DNA from: Tetraselmis striata
Taxonomy: Eukaryota; Chlorophyta; Chlorodendrophyceae; Chlorodendrales; Chlorodendraceae
Assembly: GCA_006384855.1 (NCBI GenBank)
Contig: VCJN01001809.1
Location: forward strand, 62,001-126,000
DNA: 64,000 nucleotides
Reading direction: 5' to 3'
Part shown: positions 9,188 through 20,030 of the stretch, one piece after another
Position numbering within the stretch: position 1 is the first letter of the stretch
How the letters are laid out: each line of letters begins with the position of its first letter
Made by a program: the position numbers and the translations under genes
Notes under the pieces: generated by a model
The model's database searches: none
What the model saw: the letters and a program-made list of their open reading frames with translations, nothing else
Told to the model about the DNA's origin: nothing

Positions 9188-12100
9188 CTACATATCATCA
9201 TCTTCGATCACATAATCCCCTCGGCGCTCTGCCGCCTCTTGCCTCCTCTTCTCCGCCGCTGCACGCTCTTCCCGCTCCTCTAACTCGGTCATTGGAAGGC
9301 GTAGACCCGGCCACTTCTCGAAGTCATTTGGACGCAGTCTTTGAGTCTCGTCCCATGGCTTCTCTTTGAACCATGCGGTCATCCTGGACTTCATCCCAGC
9401 GATTTGCGTCTTCTGGTTGTCAATGAGGATCGTCTTCAAGTTCCTGTGTGTGAACGAGTAGCTATGATCCATGTGGTCCCACCACACGGAAAAGGCCGCA
9501 GGGACCTGGAAAAGGCGTGGCAAACCGCACAAGGCGTTAATTTTTTTATGCTGACCCCATTAAGACACTCACCCGGGTTGCACCCCTCACGCACCGCGGT
9601 TGTCCCGGTTCCGGCTGTGACGTCGGCGATTGTTGTCCCGTCTGTTGCCGCCATCTTAAGGTGCTTGGCGAAGAGAGCGATAGGCTTTTGGTACTTGTTC
9701 ACCGTCTGTATGTTCTCGTCCTTCAATTTCGCACTGTCTTTGAAGTGACCCAACAGGATGGATGTAGAGAATCTGGAAAGGCACAACCGGCTTAGCGAGT
9801 AGAATATACAAGCCGGCTATTTTCCACGGATCAAATCTCACCTTCGGGGATCATCGAAACGGATGTTGTCAGCTATGATGCTTGGCGGGGGCTTCCTGAC
9901 GTAGAGGTAGTACTCAGCGTCGTGACGCAGAGAGCTGCCCATCTTCATCCCGCAATCCTTGGCCCAAGTCAGGACGTGATAGATGAGGTCCTCAGCTTGT
10001 TTTTGAACGGCTGTGATTGCGGATCCAAGTTGCTGGTCCGAGAGGTGAATGAAGAAATGGCACCCATCGAGAGCAGTGTGGACGTCAGAAGATCCAGTCA
10101 GGATATTCAACTGCCTGCGCGGGGGAAAAATCGGGAATGAGATAAATGAAAGCACAGTCATCTACGCACCGGGGTTGTGGGGGTTTGTCTTGCCTGGCGA
10201 AAGCAAACACGTCGTTGAAGTCGTCCGTACCCCACGCAGCATCCTTCGAGTCCCATGTGTGCGAACCAGCTCCGAAAAGCGCGTCGGCAATGAAGATTGT
10301 TGCCTTTCTGGCACGAACTGCCGACATGGCGTCCGCGACGAATTGTTTTGTCGCGGGAGCCTTAAAGTTCCCCTCCACAATGCAAGCCTTGCAAAGCTCC
10401 GTGTCTAACCAGATCTCCTCATCCTTGTCGACCTTTTCGCCCTTGGGCATCACCGGAAGTGCCCTGGCCTGTGTGTATTAGAAAACAGATTCGGGTTAAT
10501 AGCTCACAACGAAAATTCAGAAGAGCATTGTGGTTGCACAAGATCTTAGTTGCCTTCATCGATATCCACAGCTCATTAGAAACATTCGGAGCGGAAACCG
10601 CGATAAGCTCCGGCGCACATGCCAGAAGAGCAAACTCTGTGAAGAAGGAGATGACCAAGTCCGGCATCTGATTCTTGATGCGATACGCCTCACTCCTGAT
10701 GGTGGTGTCGGTGGCCGCGATATGCTCTCGAACCGGTAGTGGTGTGAGACAATCGGCGGATTTCATGTCCCCCCATCTGGCAGGAGGGGTCAGCAAGACC
10801 ATCAACGGACCGGATCGATGAGCACCTTTGAACAAATCCTGAAACTTTCTAGGGAAGCCTGTTGGGCCGAGGTCATCAACCTTGGCTCGGAACTTGGTGA
10901 TGGCGTCAAGGCGAGCGAATTTGGGAGAATGGGTCACTCACCAGGAGTTTGTGCATCGACGTGTCTCCCACGACGGTGTGACCCGCCTCGTTGAGCTTCA
11001 TAGACATGTAGCGGCAGACTTCCGGCGAGAGGCCGATGTACATCTTAGCCGACGTGAGGTGGATGCCTTTGTTGGCTTTGTAGATTTCCGGGTAGTTTTC
11101 TTTCACCATGCGCTTCGCCTCCCGTCTGTGGTTGCCGTCGATGTTGGCTTGAAGCGCGCCGTAGGCGCTAAGAAACTCGATGATGACGTCGATCTCCGGC
11201 TTGTAGGAACTTGAATCCGCCAACCTCGGGTTCTCCCCGCCTTCGTCTGCTGCGACTAGCTCCTTGAAGTTGGCCATGGTCTGAGCGAGGGGCTCGTACT
11301 CTTTGCGGAACGTTAAGCCTATATTCTTGGCAACCACTGGAAAGGACACTGAGAAATTCTCGGCGGGCAAGGAAGGATTCCTCTGAATAACAAATGCAAG
11401 AAATGGATGTCAGTAAGTTGCATTGTGTATTGATTTATATTTGACTACACATATTTGATCCGGTACAACAGGTCGCGATAGGCTTTTACCTTGTAGCTTT
11501 GCGCCACCATATTGCAGTCTTGCAGCTTTGGGGAACGGAATTCAAATTCCGGCGGCGGAGCGACGAACTTATCGGATATGAAGCTGAAAATGTGAGGCAG
11601 CCCCGTATCCTTGTCGACGACGAGGTTAACTCTGTCGGCGTATAACGTGTTGATGTCGCCACCGTGAGATGTCTTCACCTCTGGATCGGCAATCTCGACT
11701 CTGAGGTGGCCGTAAGAGATCCAGTCGACGGCACCGGTGTTGTGGAAGCCATTCAAGGCCGGCGGGACGGCCAACGTGTTGACGTATGGAAGCGCGTTCT
11801 TAAAATCCTTGTCAATGTTGGCCAAGTCATTGATGTCAATCTGACCAGACGCGAAACCTGTCAGCGCCTGCGCCAGCACATTGCGCTCGACCAAAGTCCA
11901 TGCGTAGTAAGACTGGAACCGCGGTTGGAAGCAGAGTGGCGGCTGGATCGCGTGGAGTAGCAACCTCTCAAAGCTGACATCGATCCTTAACTCCTTGTGC
12001 ACTGTCAAGCGATAAGGTTCAAGACAGATCTGTAGTAACAAGCATAAGAATATTAATACTTATTGAAACACGACATTGACACGAATTCAGACATCATATA

Positions 12101-15100
12101 AGCTTTACTCACCCCGTAGTTTCCGGCCGAGTCCAGCTCGACGTCCTTGATCTTTCCGATACACGCGAGAAGTGGCCTCTTCGGATCATCGAAAAAGTCC
12201 TTGCCAGTCAGCAGGCTCGCCTTATGCAATTCGATGTACAAATAGATCTGTATCTCAGCACTTGCGTTCTTGAACCAGTGGATAGTCCAGCTCCTTGAGG
12301 TAAAGTCGATGTAGGAGTCATGTTCTTGGGACCCGTCCCTCTCGTCAAAGAAGTCGTCGTAAGAGGCGACCGTCATCAGCTTTGTCTTCCTCTCGGGTCC
12401 GGGAGTGCCGGTGATGTCTAGAGCTTGCTTACGCTTCTCTGCCGCCCGTTGCCTCTGTTCTTCCTCTGTGCCGAAGACCTCTTCATCCGTGCACATACTG
12501 AGGAATTCAGGAACCCTTCTCGGAGCCTCGGCAATAGGGGCTCGAGAACAAGAGGCTCCAGAACCGGACGCTTGCTCGGTAGTCGGCGCTGGAGTCTCGA
12601 GCTCGGCCTCTGGCTCCGGGTCAAGCCGAGTGGGCTCGGGCTCCGGCTCGGGCTCCGGCTCGGGCTCCATCTGAGTTGGCTCAGTTTCAGGCTCATGTCG
12701 AGGCTCTGGCTCGGGCTCATTGGGCTCTGTTTCAGGCTCCGGCTCGGGCTCCGGCTCCGGCTCAGTGTGCTCTATTTCAGGCTCAGGCTCTGTTTCCGGT
12801 ACTTGAGGCGGGCCTTTAGACAAAGAAGAGCCTTGATTCGGGGAACCTGTAAAGAATGAGTAGAGAGTACTCAACACACCTGCGGTGGGCGTCGCGATTA
12901 ACTACTGAACGGTATCGCCATACACCATCAAAGCCAAGCGTGATTTTTCTTACCTGGGGATCCCGATTTACTAGCTGCTTCCGACGCGGTTGCCTGCGCC
13001 AATTTACCTGTTGGAACGTCAGATAACTCCTTGACGAGAAAGTAATCGATGTAAGGGTGAGAAGGCAGGGAGTGATACTTTCAGTCACAATTACCTGGAG
13101 TCACAATCGTCTCTGAAACCTTTTCTTTTCCCTTGGATTCCTTTGAAGCTTGAGTCGCTACTTGCTCATTTGCGCGTCCTTTCGAACCTGTCAACACACA
13201 TGATTTCAAACAATGTAAATATGACACAGTGCACTCACAAAGGCAGGGATTGATACTTTCAGTCACAATTACCTGGAGTCACAATCGTTTCTGAAACTTT
13301 TTCTTTTCCCTTTGATTCCTTTGAAGCTTTAGTCGCTACTGGCTCATGTGCGCGTCCTTTCGAACCTGTCAACACACATGATTTCAAACAATGTCAATAT
13401 GACACAGTGCACTCACAAAAATGATATGATTGGAGAGGCAAGGACCTGATTGATAGTAAGCTTGCATGAGCTTTTCGTAATCGATTAGCCTTCTCGCTGT
13501 CTGCATTTGAGCATCTGAGAGGACTTGGCCGCTCTTGATTCGGGCCCTCAAAAGCAAGGCGGCCGATCTTTCTCCTTGCGAGTGCGTGCCGTAAGCCGGC
13601 ACCCTACCTCCTAAAAGGCTCGGTTTCCAGGGGTTACCTGATGCCTCAGCGCCGGCTCTAGATGCAGAAGCTGAGGCTGCACGGCTCTTCTTCGCAGCCG
13701 GCTGCTCGGGCAGAGAAGATGACGCCTTGTGTTTTCTCCCGACTAGCGCTCCGAGCGCATCGAATTCTTTTGCTTTCTCGGTAGGTTTTGATGTCCGCTT
13801 GGACCTTCGACCTATAAATATCATATCCTGTCAGACCGTTTCGTCCCGCTGATGACAGACCGTTTCGTCCCACTGATGACAAACCCTTTCGTCCCACTGA
13901 TGACAGACCGTTTCGTCCTACTGATGACAAACCGTTTCGTCCCACTGATGACAGACCGTTTCGTCCCACTGATGACAAACCGTTTCGTCCCACTGATGAC
14001 AAACCGTTTCGTCCCACTGATGACAAACCGTTTCGTCCCACTGATGACAGAACATTTCGTCCCACTGATGACATAACGATTCGTCCCACTAATGACAGAC
14101 CGTTTCGTCCCACTGATGACAGACCGTTTCGTCCCACTGATGACAAACCGTTTCGTCCCGCTGATGACAGACCGTTTCGTCCTACTGATGACAGACCGTT
14201 TCGTCCCACTGATGACAGACCGTTTCGTCCCGCTGATGACAAACCGTTTCGTCCCACTGATGACAAACCGTTTCGTCCCACTGATGACAAACCGTTTCGT
14301 CCCGCTGATGACAAACCGTTTCGTCCCACTGATGACAGACCGTTTTGTCCCACTGATGACAGACCGTTTCGTCCCGCTGATGACAAACCGTTTCGTCCCA
14401 CTGATGACAAACCGTTTCGTCCCACTGATGACAGAACGTTTCGTCCCGCTGATGACAAACCGTTTCGTCCCGCTGATGACAAACCGTTTCGTCCCGCTGA
14501 TGACAAACCGTTTCGTCACACTGATGACATTTCGTCCCACTGATGACAAAACTATTTTCAATACATTATGTACTGCGGTTTAATAATGTAATGTCTGTAA
14601 GTACTGCGCTTCACACTAATATTAAACCACTCCTTACGGCGGAGTACAGGCAGAGGTTCCCCCTGGCCGCTCTTCACCCCCACCCCCTCCCACCACCAAT
14701 TAGCATCCTTACTGCTTGCCGCAGCTGCCTCGACGGGACGTAATACTACCCTGCACGACCCTGATGCCGCTCGTCTCGTTTGGGTTTCTATTCCCACTCG
14801 TCTGCCTACACCTCGAGCGGTCCTAGATTACACCGCTTCTACATGGAACCCTAACCGAACTCGCTAGATCTGGCCGCATCACGCGTCGAGCAGGCAGGCG
14901 GCTACTGTACGCTGCCACTCGTCTGCCTACACCTCGAGTGGTCCTAGATTACACCGCTTCTACAGTGAACCCTAACCGAACTCGCTAGATCTGGCCGTAT
15001 CACGCGTCGAGCAGGCAGGCAGCTACTGTACGCGCGCGCAACTCACCTGGGGTGGCGTCGTCCTTGTCTTCCTTGTCCTTGGCAGGCTCGTTCTTCTTCG

Positions 15101-15107
15101 GCGCCAT
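9188..15107 (-). CDS. Transposon-encoded N4/N6-type DNA methyltransferase-like protein (13 exons)
   Basis: Exons on the minus strand: 15047-15107, 13446-13811, 13273-13365, 13095-13187, 12954-13007, 12113-12846, 11451-12029, 10942-11382, about 10508-10890, 10170-10468, 9842-10114, 9573-9772, 9188-9504; about 1,290 residues. The start [16 protein letters not shown] is basic. Then come a serine/alanine-rich region, a Glu-Pro repeat region (12600-12810), a conserved-looking central region of unknown type, and at the C-terminus the order of a class-beta amino-methyltransferase. IFIADALFG followed by WD and W aligns with the DPPY catalytic motif; a LTWAKDCG and EYYLYVRKP region follows; then [10 protein letters not shown] and [11 protein letters not shown], the AdoMet-binding FxGxGTT loop, and a last strand LKTILIDNQ. 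Family role: methylates adenine N6 or cytosine N4. The DPPY position reads DALF, so activity is uncertain. Some exon borders (10508, 10890) are approximate. Confidence 0.72.
12590..12815 (-). repeat. Glu-Pro coding repeat in the methyltransferase gene
   Basis: Hexamer-like GGCTCC/GGCTCG repeats on the plus strand give a long acidic EPEPEP tract in the minus-strand frame, followed by a [13 protein letters not shown] stretch. It is probably a flexible acidic linker between the N-terminal tail and the folded part. Confidence 0.75.
13084..13425. repeat. 178-bp tandem duplication of a 93-nt exon and its intron
   Basis: Exons 13273-13365 and 13095-13187 are near-identical copies, each beginning (minus strand) GTTCGAAAGGACGCGCA and ending ACTCCAG before GTAATTGTGACTG. 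The flanking introns are also duplicated. Both encode GSKGRA.E followed by a Lys/Glu/Ser-rich stretch. At 93 nt the copy keeps the frame, lengthening the linker by 31 residues. Confidence 0.85.
13830..14550. repeat. 24-bp minisatellite, about 30 copies, in intron 1 of the methyltransferase gene
   Basis: The unit contains GTCCCACTGATGACA followed by AACCGTTTC. Variants alternate A/G before CTGATGA and A/G in GACA(A/G)AC. Because 24 is divisible by three and the unit lacks stops in several frames, it creates long spurious ORFs on both strands (for example 14092-14583 plus and 13658-14506 minus). The acceptor of intron 1 lies at 13812, just inside its edge. Confidence 0.92.
14793..15034. repeat. 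121-bp tandem duplication in intron 1
   Basis: Two copies begin CCACTCGTCTGCCTACACC at 14793 and about 14914 and run to GCTACTGTACGC. They differ by only a few bases. They lie between the minisatellite and exon 1 of the methyltransferase gene. Confidence 0.85.
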
Positions 15108-15647
15108 TCTGGCGGTAGGTAGGTTGACGCGGTAGATGAGCGGGTTTCTTGGTGGGAAGCGGTGAGGGAGAGGTGGAAATGACGTGGTTTCTGTCTGCCG
15201 CCGCTCTGACCCCTGCTAGACCAACGGCGCGCGTGCGCACACTATAGTGTACCTCGTCGTCGTCATCAGGTTCATGTATTTTGCACCGCGACGAATATAC
15301 AAGGCTAACTACTGCGACTATATATTACTATTACTGGAAGATAAAATATTCCCTACTCGAGAGTCATAACGGTACGAGAGTACAGTGGCGTGGCAATAAT
15401 ATTCCTTCATGGGATGATATATTCCTTGCATTGGATTCGGGTGTACTTACTAGTATAGAACTTTTTCCGACATACGAAAGAAACACGAAATAATAAGGTG
15501 TTTGAGTCCTCAATTATTTTGACCCGTAGCTGGATATTATGCCCCCCGGTCAACGGCCCGTCCGAGAACGGTCATCGGCCGTCACTCTTCCTCACCACAG
15601 ATCACAGTCCTTCACCCCCCCCCCCCCCCCCACTCGCCCCGCGCTGC
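15108..15647. promoter_or_regulatory. Divergent promoter region of the transposon
   Basis: 540 bp separate the methyltransferase start (15107, minus) from the transposase start (15648, plus). The middle (15270-15490) is AT-richer than its surroundings and includes TATATATTACTATTACTGG and AAATATTCC. A C run lies at 15615-15632 shortly before the transposase ATG. No specific factor site is recognised. The arrangement implies shared control of both genes. Confidence 0.5.
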
Positions 15648-18600
15648 ATGGCGGCGGTCGAAAGCATGGCCTCTTCTCCAGGATCCGGCGCGTCGGACAC
15701 TACACTTACATTACCGACGTGTTCGTGCCGCAGCGGGTACTCGTGTGATTGCGACGCGCGTGCGAGTGATCGTAAGGAGCCTGAGAAAAGGAAGTACACG
15801 TGGGGCAAGGGCTCCGATGAGGTCGCCGAAAGCGATAATGGCAAGGTCTCGTCTCTGATCAGCAAGCGCACCTCTCGCGATTGTATCCGCCTCATGCTCG
15901 CCAAGGAGGCTAGCGAGCAGTCGCCATGCTGTTCGCGCAAGTGCGTGCACAAGCTATACACACAGTGCGGAGAGGCCCTCGTTGATGCCGTGTTGGACCG
16001 TGCGTTGACCGTATACTCTAGCAATCAGAACCACTCCTTTGACCGGCTCGCTCAGGTTCTCAGGGGTGGCTACGAGTCGGCATCCGACAAGTTCGATTAC
16101 ATGTTCGATCACGGTGGCTACTTGCGATCTTTCGATCATCGCGGCCCCATCTACACGTGTGGGCGTGCGTGGGAGGTCTTGCATCAGGTCTCGAAACACA
16201 GACGTCTCGTGATCCAGCGGTCGGTGGTGGATAACGAACCCACGTACATCAGGCAGCGCAAGCAATACGAGAGCAGACAAACCGGACCGAGGGAGCATGT
16301 GCGCATGTTTCTCGAGCACTTCTTCTCGGATGACCTCGGTCACGTCGAGATCATGCCTTTTCATGACGGAAACAGCGGGACCTTCAAGAAGCACCTACCT
16401 CCCTGGATGACCAAGATTTGCGTCTACTACTACTACAAGTCGTGGGCCGAGGACGACAACGCCATTCTCCGTGGTGAGGCCCATTTTGTCCCACTGATGA
16501 CAGACCGTTTCGTCCCGCTGATGACAAACCGTTTCGTCCCGCTGATGACAAACCGTTTCGTCCCACTGATGACAGAACGTTTCGTCCCACTGATGACAAA
16601 CCGTTTCGTCCCACTGATGACAAACCGTTTCGTCCCGCTGATGACAAACCGTTTCGTCCCGCTGATGACAGACCGTTTCGTCCCACTGAGGACAAACCGT
16701 TTTGTCCCGCTGATGACAGACCGTTTTGTCCCACTGATGACAGACCGTTTCGTCCCACTGATGACAGACCGTTTCGTCCCGCTGATGACAAACCGTTTCG
16801 TCCCGCTGATGACAAATCGTTTTGTCCCACTGATGACAGACCGTTTCGTCCCGCTGATGACAAACCGTTTCGTCCCGCTGATGACAAACCGTTTCGTCCC
16901 ACTGATGACAAACCGTTTCGTCCCACTGATGACAAACCGTTTCGTCCCACTGATGACAAACCGTTTCGTCCCGCTGATGACAAATCGTTTTGTCCCACTG
17001 ATGACAAACCGTTTCGTCCCACTGATGACATGCCGTTTCTTCCCACTGATGACAAACCGTTTTGTCCCGATGATGACAAACCGTTTCGTCCCGCTATCGC
17101 CAGAACGTTTAGTCCCACCGACGCCGGACCGTTTCGTCCCACTGATGACAGAACGTTTCGCACCGCTCATGGCATACCGTTTCGTCCCACCGACCACAAA
17201 AGTATTTGTCCCACATAATTAGCCGATATCGTCCCACTGCAGAGAGAACGTCTTGTCCCACTGCTGAGAGACGGTTTAGTCCCACTACTGACATACCGTT
17301 TCGTCACACTTATGACAGATTGTTTCGCCATGCTGATTACAGAATTATTCACCCACTACCGATACAATTATTTCGACCACTTTAGACCGAACTTTTCTGT
17401 CTCGCATTATGAGACCTTATTTGTATACCGACCTATCATGCCCCTGCCCCTTTGTAGATTTGGCTACCGAGAGCGAAGTGAAGCTCGCATCGTTCGACAC
17501 TTTCCGCCGGACTTGGAAGGAAGACTTCCCGGATGTCACCACGCCGAAGGTGAAGCGATTCAGCCACTGTCCCATATACGCGGCGGGCAAAGCACTCAGA
17601 GACCAAGCTCGCGAGATTTGCACAAAGGACATGACGCCAGAGGAACGTCAAGTGCACCGTCAACATCAGCAGCTGGTGAGGCGTCAGGTCAGAGCTGAGC
17701 AGAAGGTACACCTCGAGAGAGTGCGCCAGGAACGAAGGGATCTGAACAACGCCGTCTTCCAGTCGCGCCTTGGCCATGGAAACTTCTTCTTCTTCGAAAT
17801 TGATAGCATGGACTCCGCGAAGACCCTGCTGCCTCACTGGGTTCGCATCCCCAAGACTGTGAAGCCCGACATGCTCCTCAAGTACCACCTCACCTGTGTG
17901 AAGTACGACGGATACCGCCCGGACGACATCTACTACTACACCAACACCATCCCCCACGATTCGTCCACGACGTGCACTCTGATATGGATCACGATCATGA
18001 AGGTGAGCTCGTTAGCCTCCCGATAGGTTCGCCGTGGTTGTCCGGTAGCCATGGACTGATGAAATCTTGTCTGCGATGCAGGAAATTCAACACCGTGGTA
18101 GAAAGATTCCGTACATCAGAATCCAGATGGACAACACCGTCAGGGAGAACAAGAATAGGAACGTGGCGGCCCTCTGCAATTGGCTTGTGTCTATCGGCAT
18201 CTGCGACGTCATTCATTTGGTCTTCTTGCCTGTCGGGCACACTCACGAACGGGTTGACCAGATCTTCAGCCGCATCAGTCTTGCGCTATCTCGCAGCTCC
18301 GCCTACACAATCGAGGCCTTTCTTGACTTGGTGGCGAAGGCATTCTCGCCCACTCCGGAGATTGCTGAGCTCTCATTCTCCCTCGACTTCTCTGAGTGGT
18401 TAAGGCCCCATTTCCAAGACCACATTCAGGACATCAGTAAGCCGCACAAATTCGAGTTCACCCGTGACGACGCCGCCGCGTCTGGCGGCTCGTTGCGCAC
18501 CGCCTTGTGGTCCAACACACCGCTTTCTGAGCCCGTGCAGATCTTGAAGAGCGCGCCAACTGGGACGCCCGAGATTCGTGCGGGCCGGCCCCTTTTGTAC

Positions 18601-19733
18601 GTACGCTCTCTGCGACAAAAAGAAGCCCGACGCGGTGAAGGTCCAGAGGTACTTGGATGATTTCAAGAAGGTCAGGTCGTACATCACGGACCTGGCGGTC
18701 CAGTGGCACTTCTCCCCAGTCGAGCGCGAGAGCTGGAAGAATCTGCTCGACGACTTGGATGAGATGCAAACTGCTCCTTCGGCAGCTTTCTCCGGGTTCT
18801 GGCCGCAACGGAAAGAGGAAGTTGACGACTTCTTGCGCGAGCATGGGCAGACCGCGCCTGCTGAGGCACGTCACACGATGGCTACCAACGCAGACCTCAA
18901 CAATGCCGAAGCCGCTCGCGTGGAAGCCGAGGTTCGTGCTCAAGTGCTTCAAGATGACAGCGCCTTCCGGGGAGTTCACGCCGGCGCCAAGGAGAGGCTT
19001 CATGACAACACATCGCCCAGCGATGCAAAGGGCTCGAACCTCGTTGTCATCGACGTCTCCGATGTGAGTCCCATTGTTTGCCATTTTTGTCCTTTACGGG
19101 ACAAAACGATTTGGTTCTTCTACCTTGCTTGTTATTTTGTCCCAACTGGGACAAAAATGGCGTGGCGTCTCGCTCGGGACTAACATAGCTCGCGGTCTTG
19201 GTCATCGTTAGGTGCATGAGGAAGACAAGTGTCCTGAAACTCTTGGTGATTGGGAGTCGAGATTTGTCATCGGGCTTGTGAAGTCGCGCGAGACTACCGA
19301 AGACACGTTGACCGTGGCCGTATACGAGCCCTTCCATGCCGATGCAAAGGGCAAACCCCTCATGCCCCTATGGTTGTACGCGCAGACAAAAGGAGGGAAG
19401 AAGCCAGTTGACACAAGCTGGGAGAAGTGCCTGACGCTTCCTTGGAAGCTTGTTGAAGCCGTCCCCCTATCGTACGCGAAGGCCATCCACGACGCGTCGG
19501 GAAGTCGAGAGGTATTCAACGAGGACGGCACCATGGTCAGAAAGAAGTGGTACGGTAAAAGCGTCCAAGTCGTGAAGACATATGCGCAAACTGGGTGGCA
19601 AATCAGCCAGCCACGAAACAACTGCGTCCACGTCATGTCAACCACCCCAGCGCAACGCAAACCCGGCGGAGTCGTCAAGTATAACGCAGCCACGAAGAAG
19701 GACTTGCTTGAGTTGGGGATGCTCAACGAATAA
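15648..19733 (+). CDS. DUF7869-like transposase (probable DDE nuclease), four exons
   Basis: Exons: 15648-16473, 17458-18002, 18082-19063 and 19212-19733. Junction reading fits: the first splice joins R-D-LATESEV in phase. I take the ATG at 15648 (MAAVESMASS) because the frame upstream runs through a C tract. Exon 1 has a Cys-rich CSCRSGYSCDC stretch and CCSRKCVHKLY. Exon 2 has a charged helical segment ending near HWVRIPKTVKPDM. Exon 3 has the family core: IQMDNT..ENKNRNVAAL followed 25 residues later by VFLPVGHTHERVDQIFSRIS, the D and GHTHE..DQ pattern of DUF7869 proteins, thought to be transposases with an RNase H-type fold. The C-terminal exon (VHEEDKCPETLGDW on) is unrecognised. A one-base frame change near 18580-18592 breaks exon 3 unless an unseen intron lies there. 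It presumably moves the element by acting on the inverted ends. Confidence 0.75.
16474..17457 (+). repeat. 24-bp minisatellite, about 34 copies, filling intron 1 of the transposase gene
   Basis: Donor GTGAGG at 16474, acceptor TTTGTAG ending at 17457. From 16482 the intron holds the same 24-bp unit as 13830-14550, in the same plus-strand orientation. Copies are regular to about 17090 and degenerate to about 17350. The unit is therefore sense in this transcript and antisense in the methyltransferase transcript. Confidence 0.92.
19064..19211 (+). other. Last transposase intron with TTTTGTCCCA palindromes
   Basis: GT at 19064, AG at 19210-19211. It contains TTTTGTCCCA, two bases, TGGGACAAAA (about 19135-19156), a perfect 10-bp inverted repeat, and a second imperfect one at 19086-19106. 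A related palindrome lies at 19809-19829 just after the gene, near the right end. Confidence 0.7.
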
Positions 19734-20004
19734 ACTATCAGCAACGTCTTGTGGCTAGCTAGCCGCTGGATGTAATAATCATAATAAATATTGATTTCAT
19801 TGCCTCATCTTGTCCCATTTTGGACAAAATGCTCCAAAACCAACATTGGATATGCGTCGCGGCTGGCCTTCATGCTGTTGAATGCTGCACTGCACCCAAG
19901 GTCTACAAACCCAAGCTACATCACCAGTGAGTCTTAAGTACTGATAGTAAACCCGGGAACTAGGGTATAAACAAACCCTACGGTGCAAAATGAATTCCAC
20001 GGCG
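19734..20004. other. Right subterminal region of the transposon
   Basis: No gene. An AATAATCATAATAAATA stretch after the transposase stop could serve as a polyadenylation region. A TTGTCCCATTTTGGACAAAA inverted motif lies at 19809-19829. Near the end, GGTGCAAAATGAATTCC and GGCGCAAAATAGG echo the terminal repeat. Confidence 0.45.
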
Positions 20005-20026
20005 CAAAATAGGTTAAATTACTGTT
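20005..20026 (-). repeat. Right terminal inverted repeat of the methyltransferase transposon
   Basis: The reverse complement starts AACAGTAATTTAACCTATTTTG-like, matching the left end at 20 of 22 positions. It is followed on the plus strand by CTTC, the target duplication. Confidence 0.88.
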
Positions 20027-20030
20027 CTTC

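Larger units (their letters stand above)
8842..20026. mobile_element. 11.2-kb DNA transposon with divergent transposase and DNA-methyltransferase genes
   Basis: The ends are inverted repeats beginning AACAGTAAT (22 bp, 20 identical). They are flanked by the 4-bp duplication CTTC (8838-8841 and 20027-20030). Taking out the element and one CTTC joins the copia frame exactly: the codons before 8838 continue in frame into HYVDLNDYHPTLV at 20032. It holds two divergent multi-exon genes with starts at 15107 (minus) and 15648 (plus), each with a minisatellite-filled intron. A 4-bp duplication is seen in Chapaev-type elements of the CMC superfamily; KDZ elements make longer ones. I cannot assign the superfamily with certainty. 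Confidence 0.9.

Noticed and set aside
13830..14550. Hammerhead ribozyme arrays, because CTGATGA occurs in every 24-bp unit
   Set aside because: A hammerhead needs CUGAUGA and GAAA on the same strand. Here CTGATGA is on the plus strand and CGAAAC on the minus strand, and no closing stem I/III arrangement fits.
15498..17222. A 574-codon ORF running from the transposase exon into FVPLMTDR repeats
   Set aside because: The repeats are intronic minisatellite. Donor GTGAGG at 16474 and acceptor at 17457 join R-D-LATESEV in phase, and the same unit fills an intron of the neighbouring gene. The repeat peptide is an artefact of a 24-bp unit without stops.
13830..17350. A CRISPR array
   Set aside because: The units are contiguous 24-bp tandem repeats with no unique spacers, in a eukaryotic intron.
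8842..20026. A KDZ-family transposon assignment
   Set aside because: The 4-bp duplication does not fit KDZ, and the transposase core resembles DUF7869 rather than the KDZ domain. Superfamily left open.
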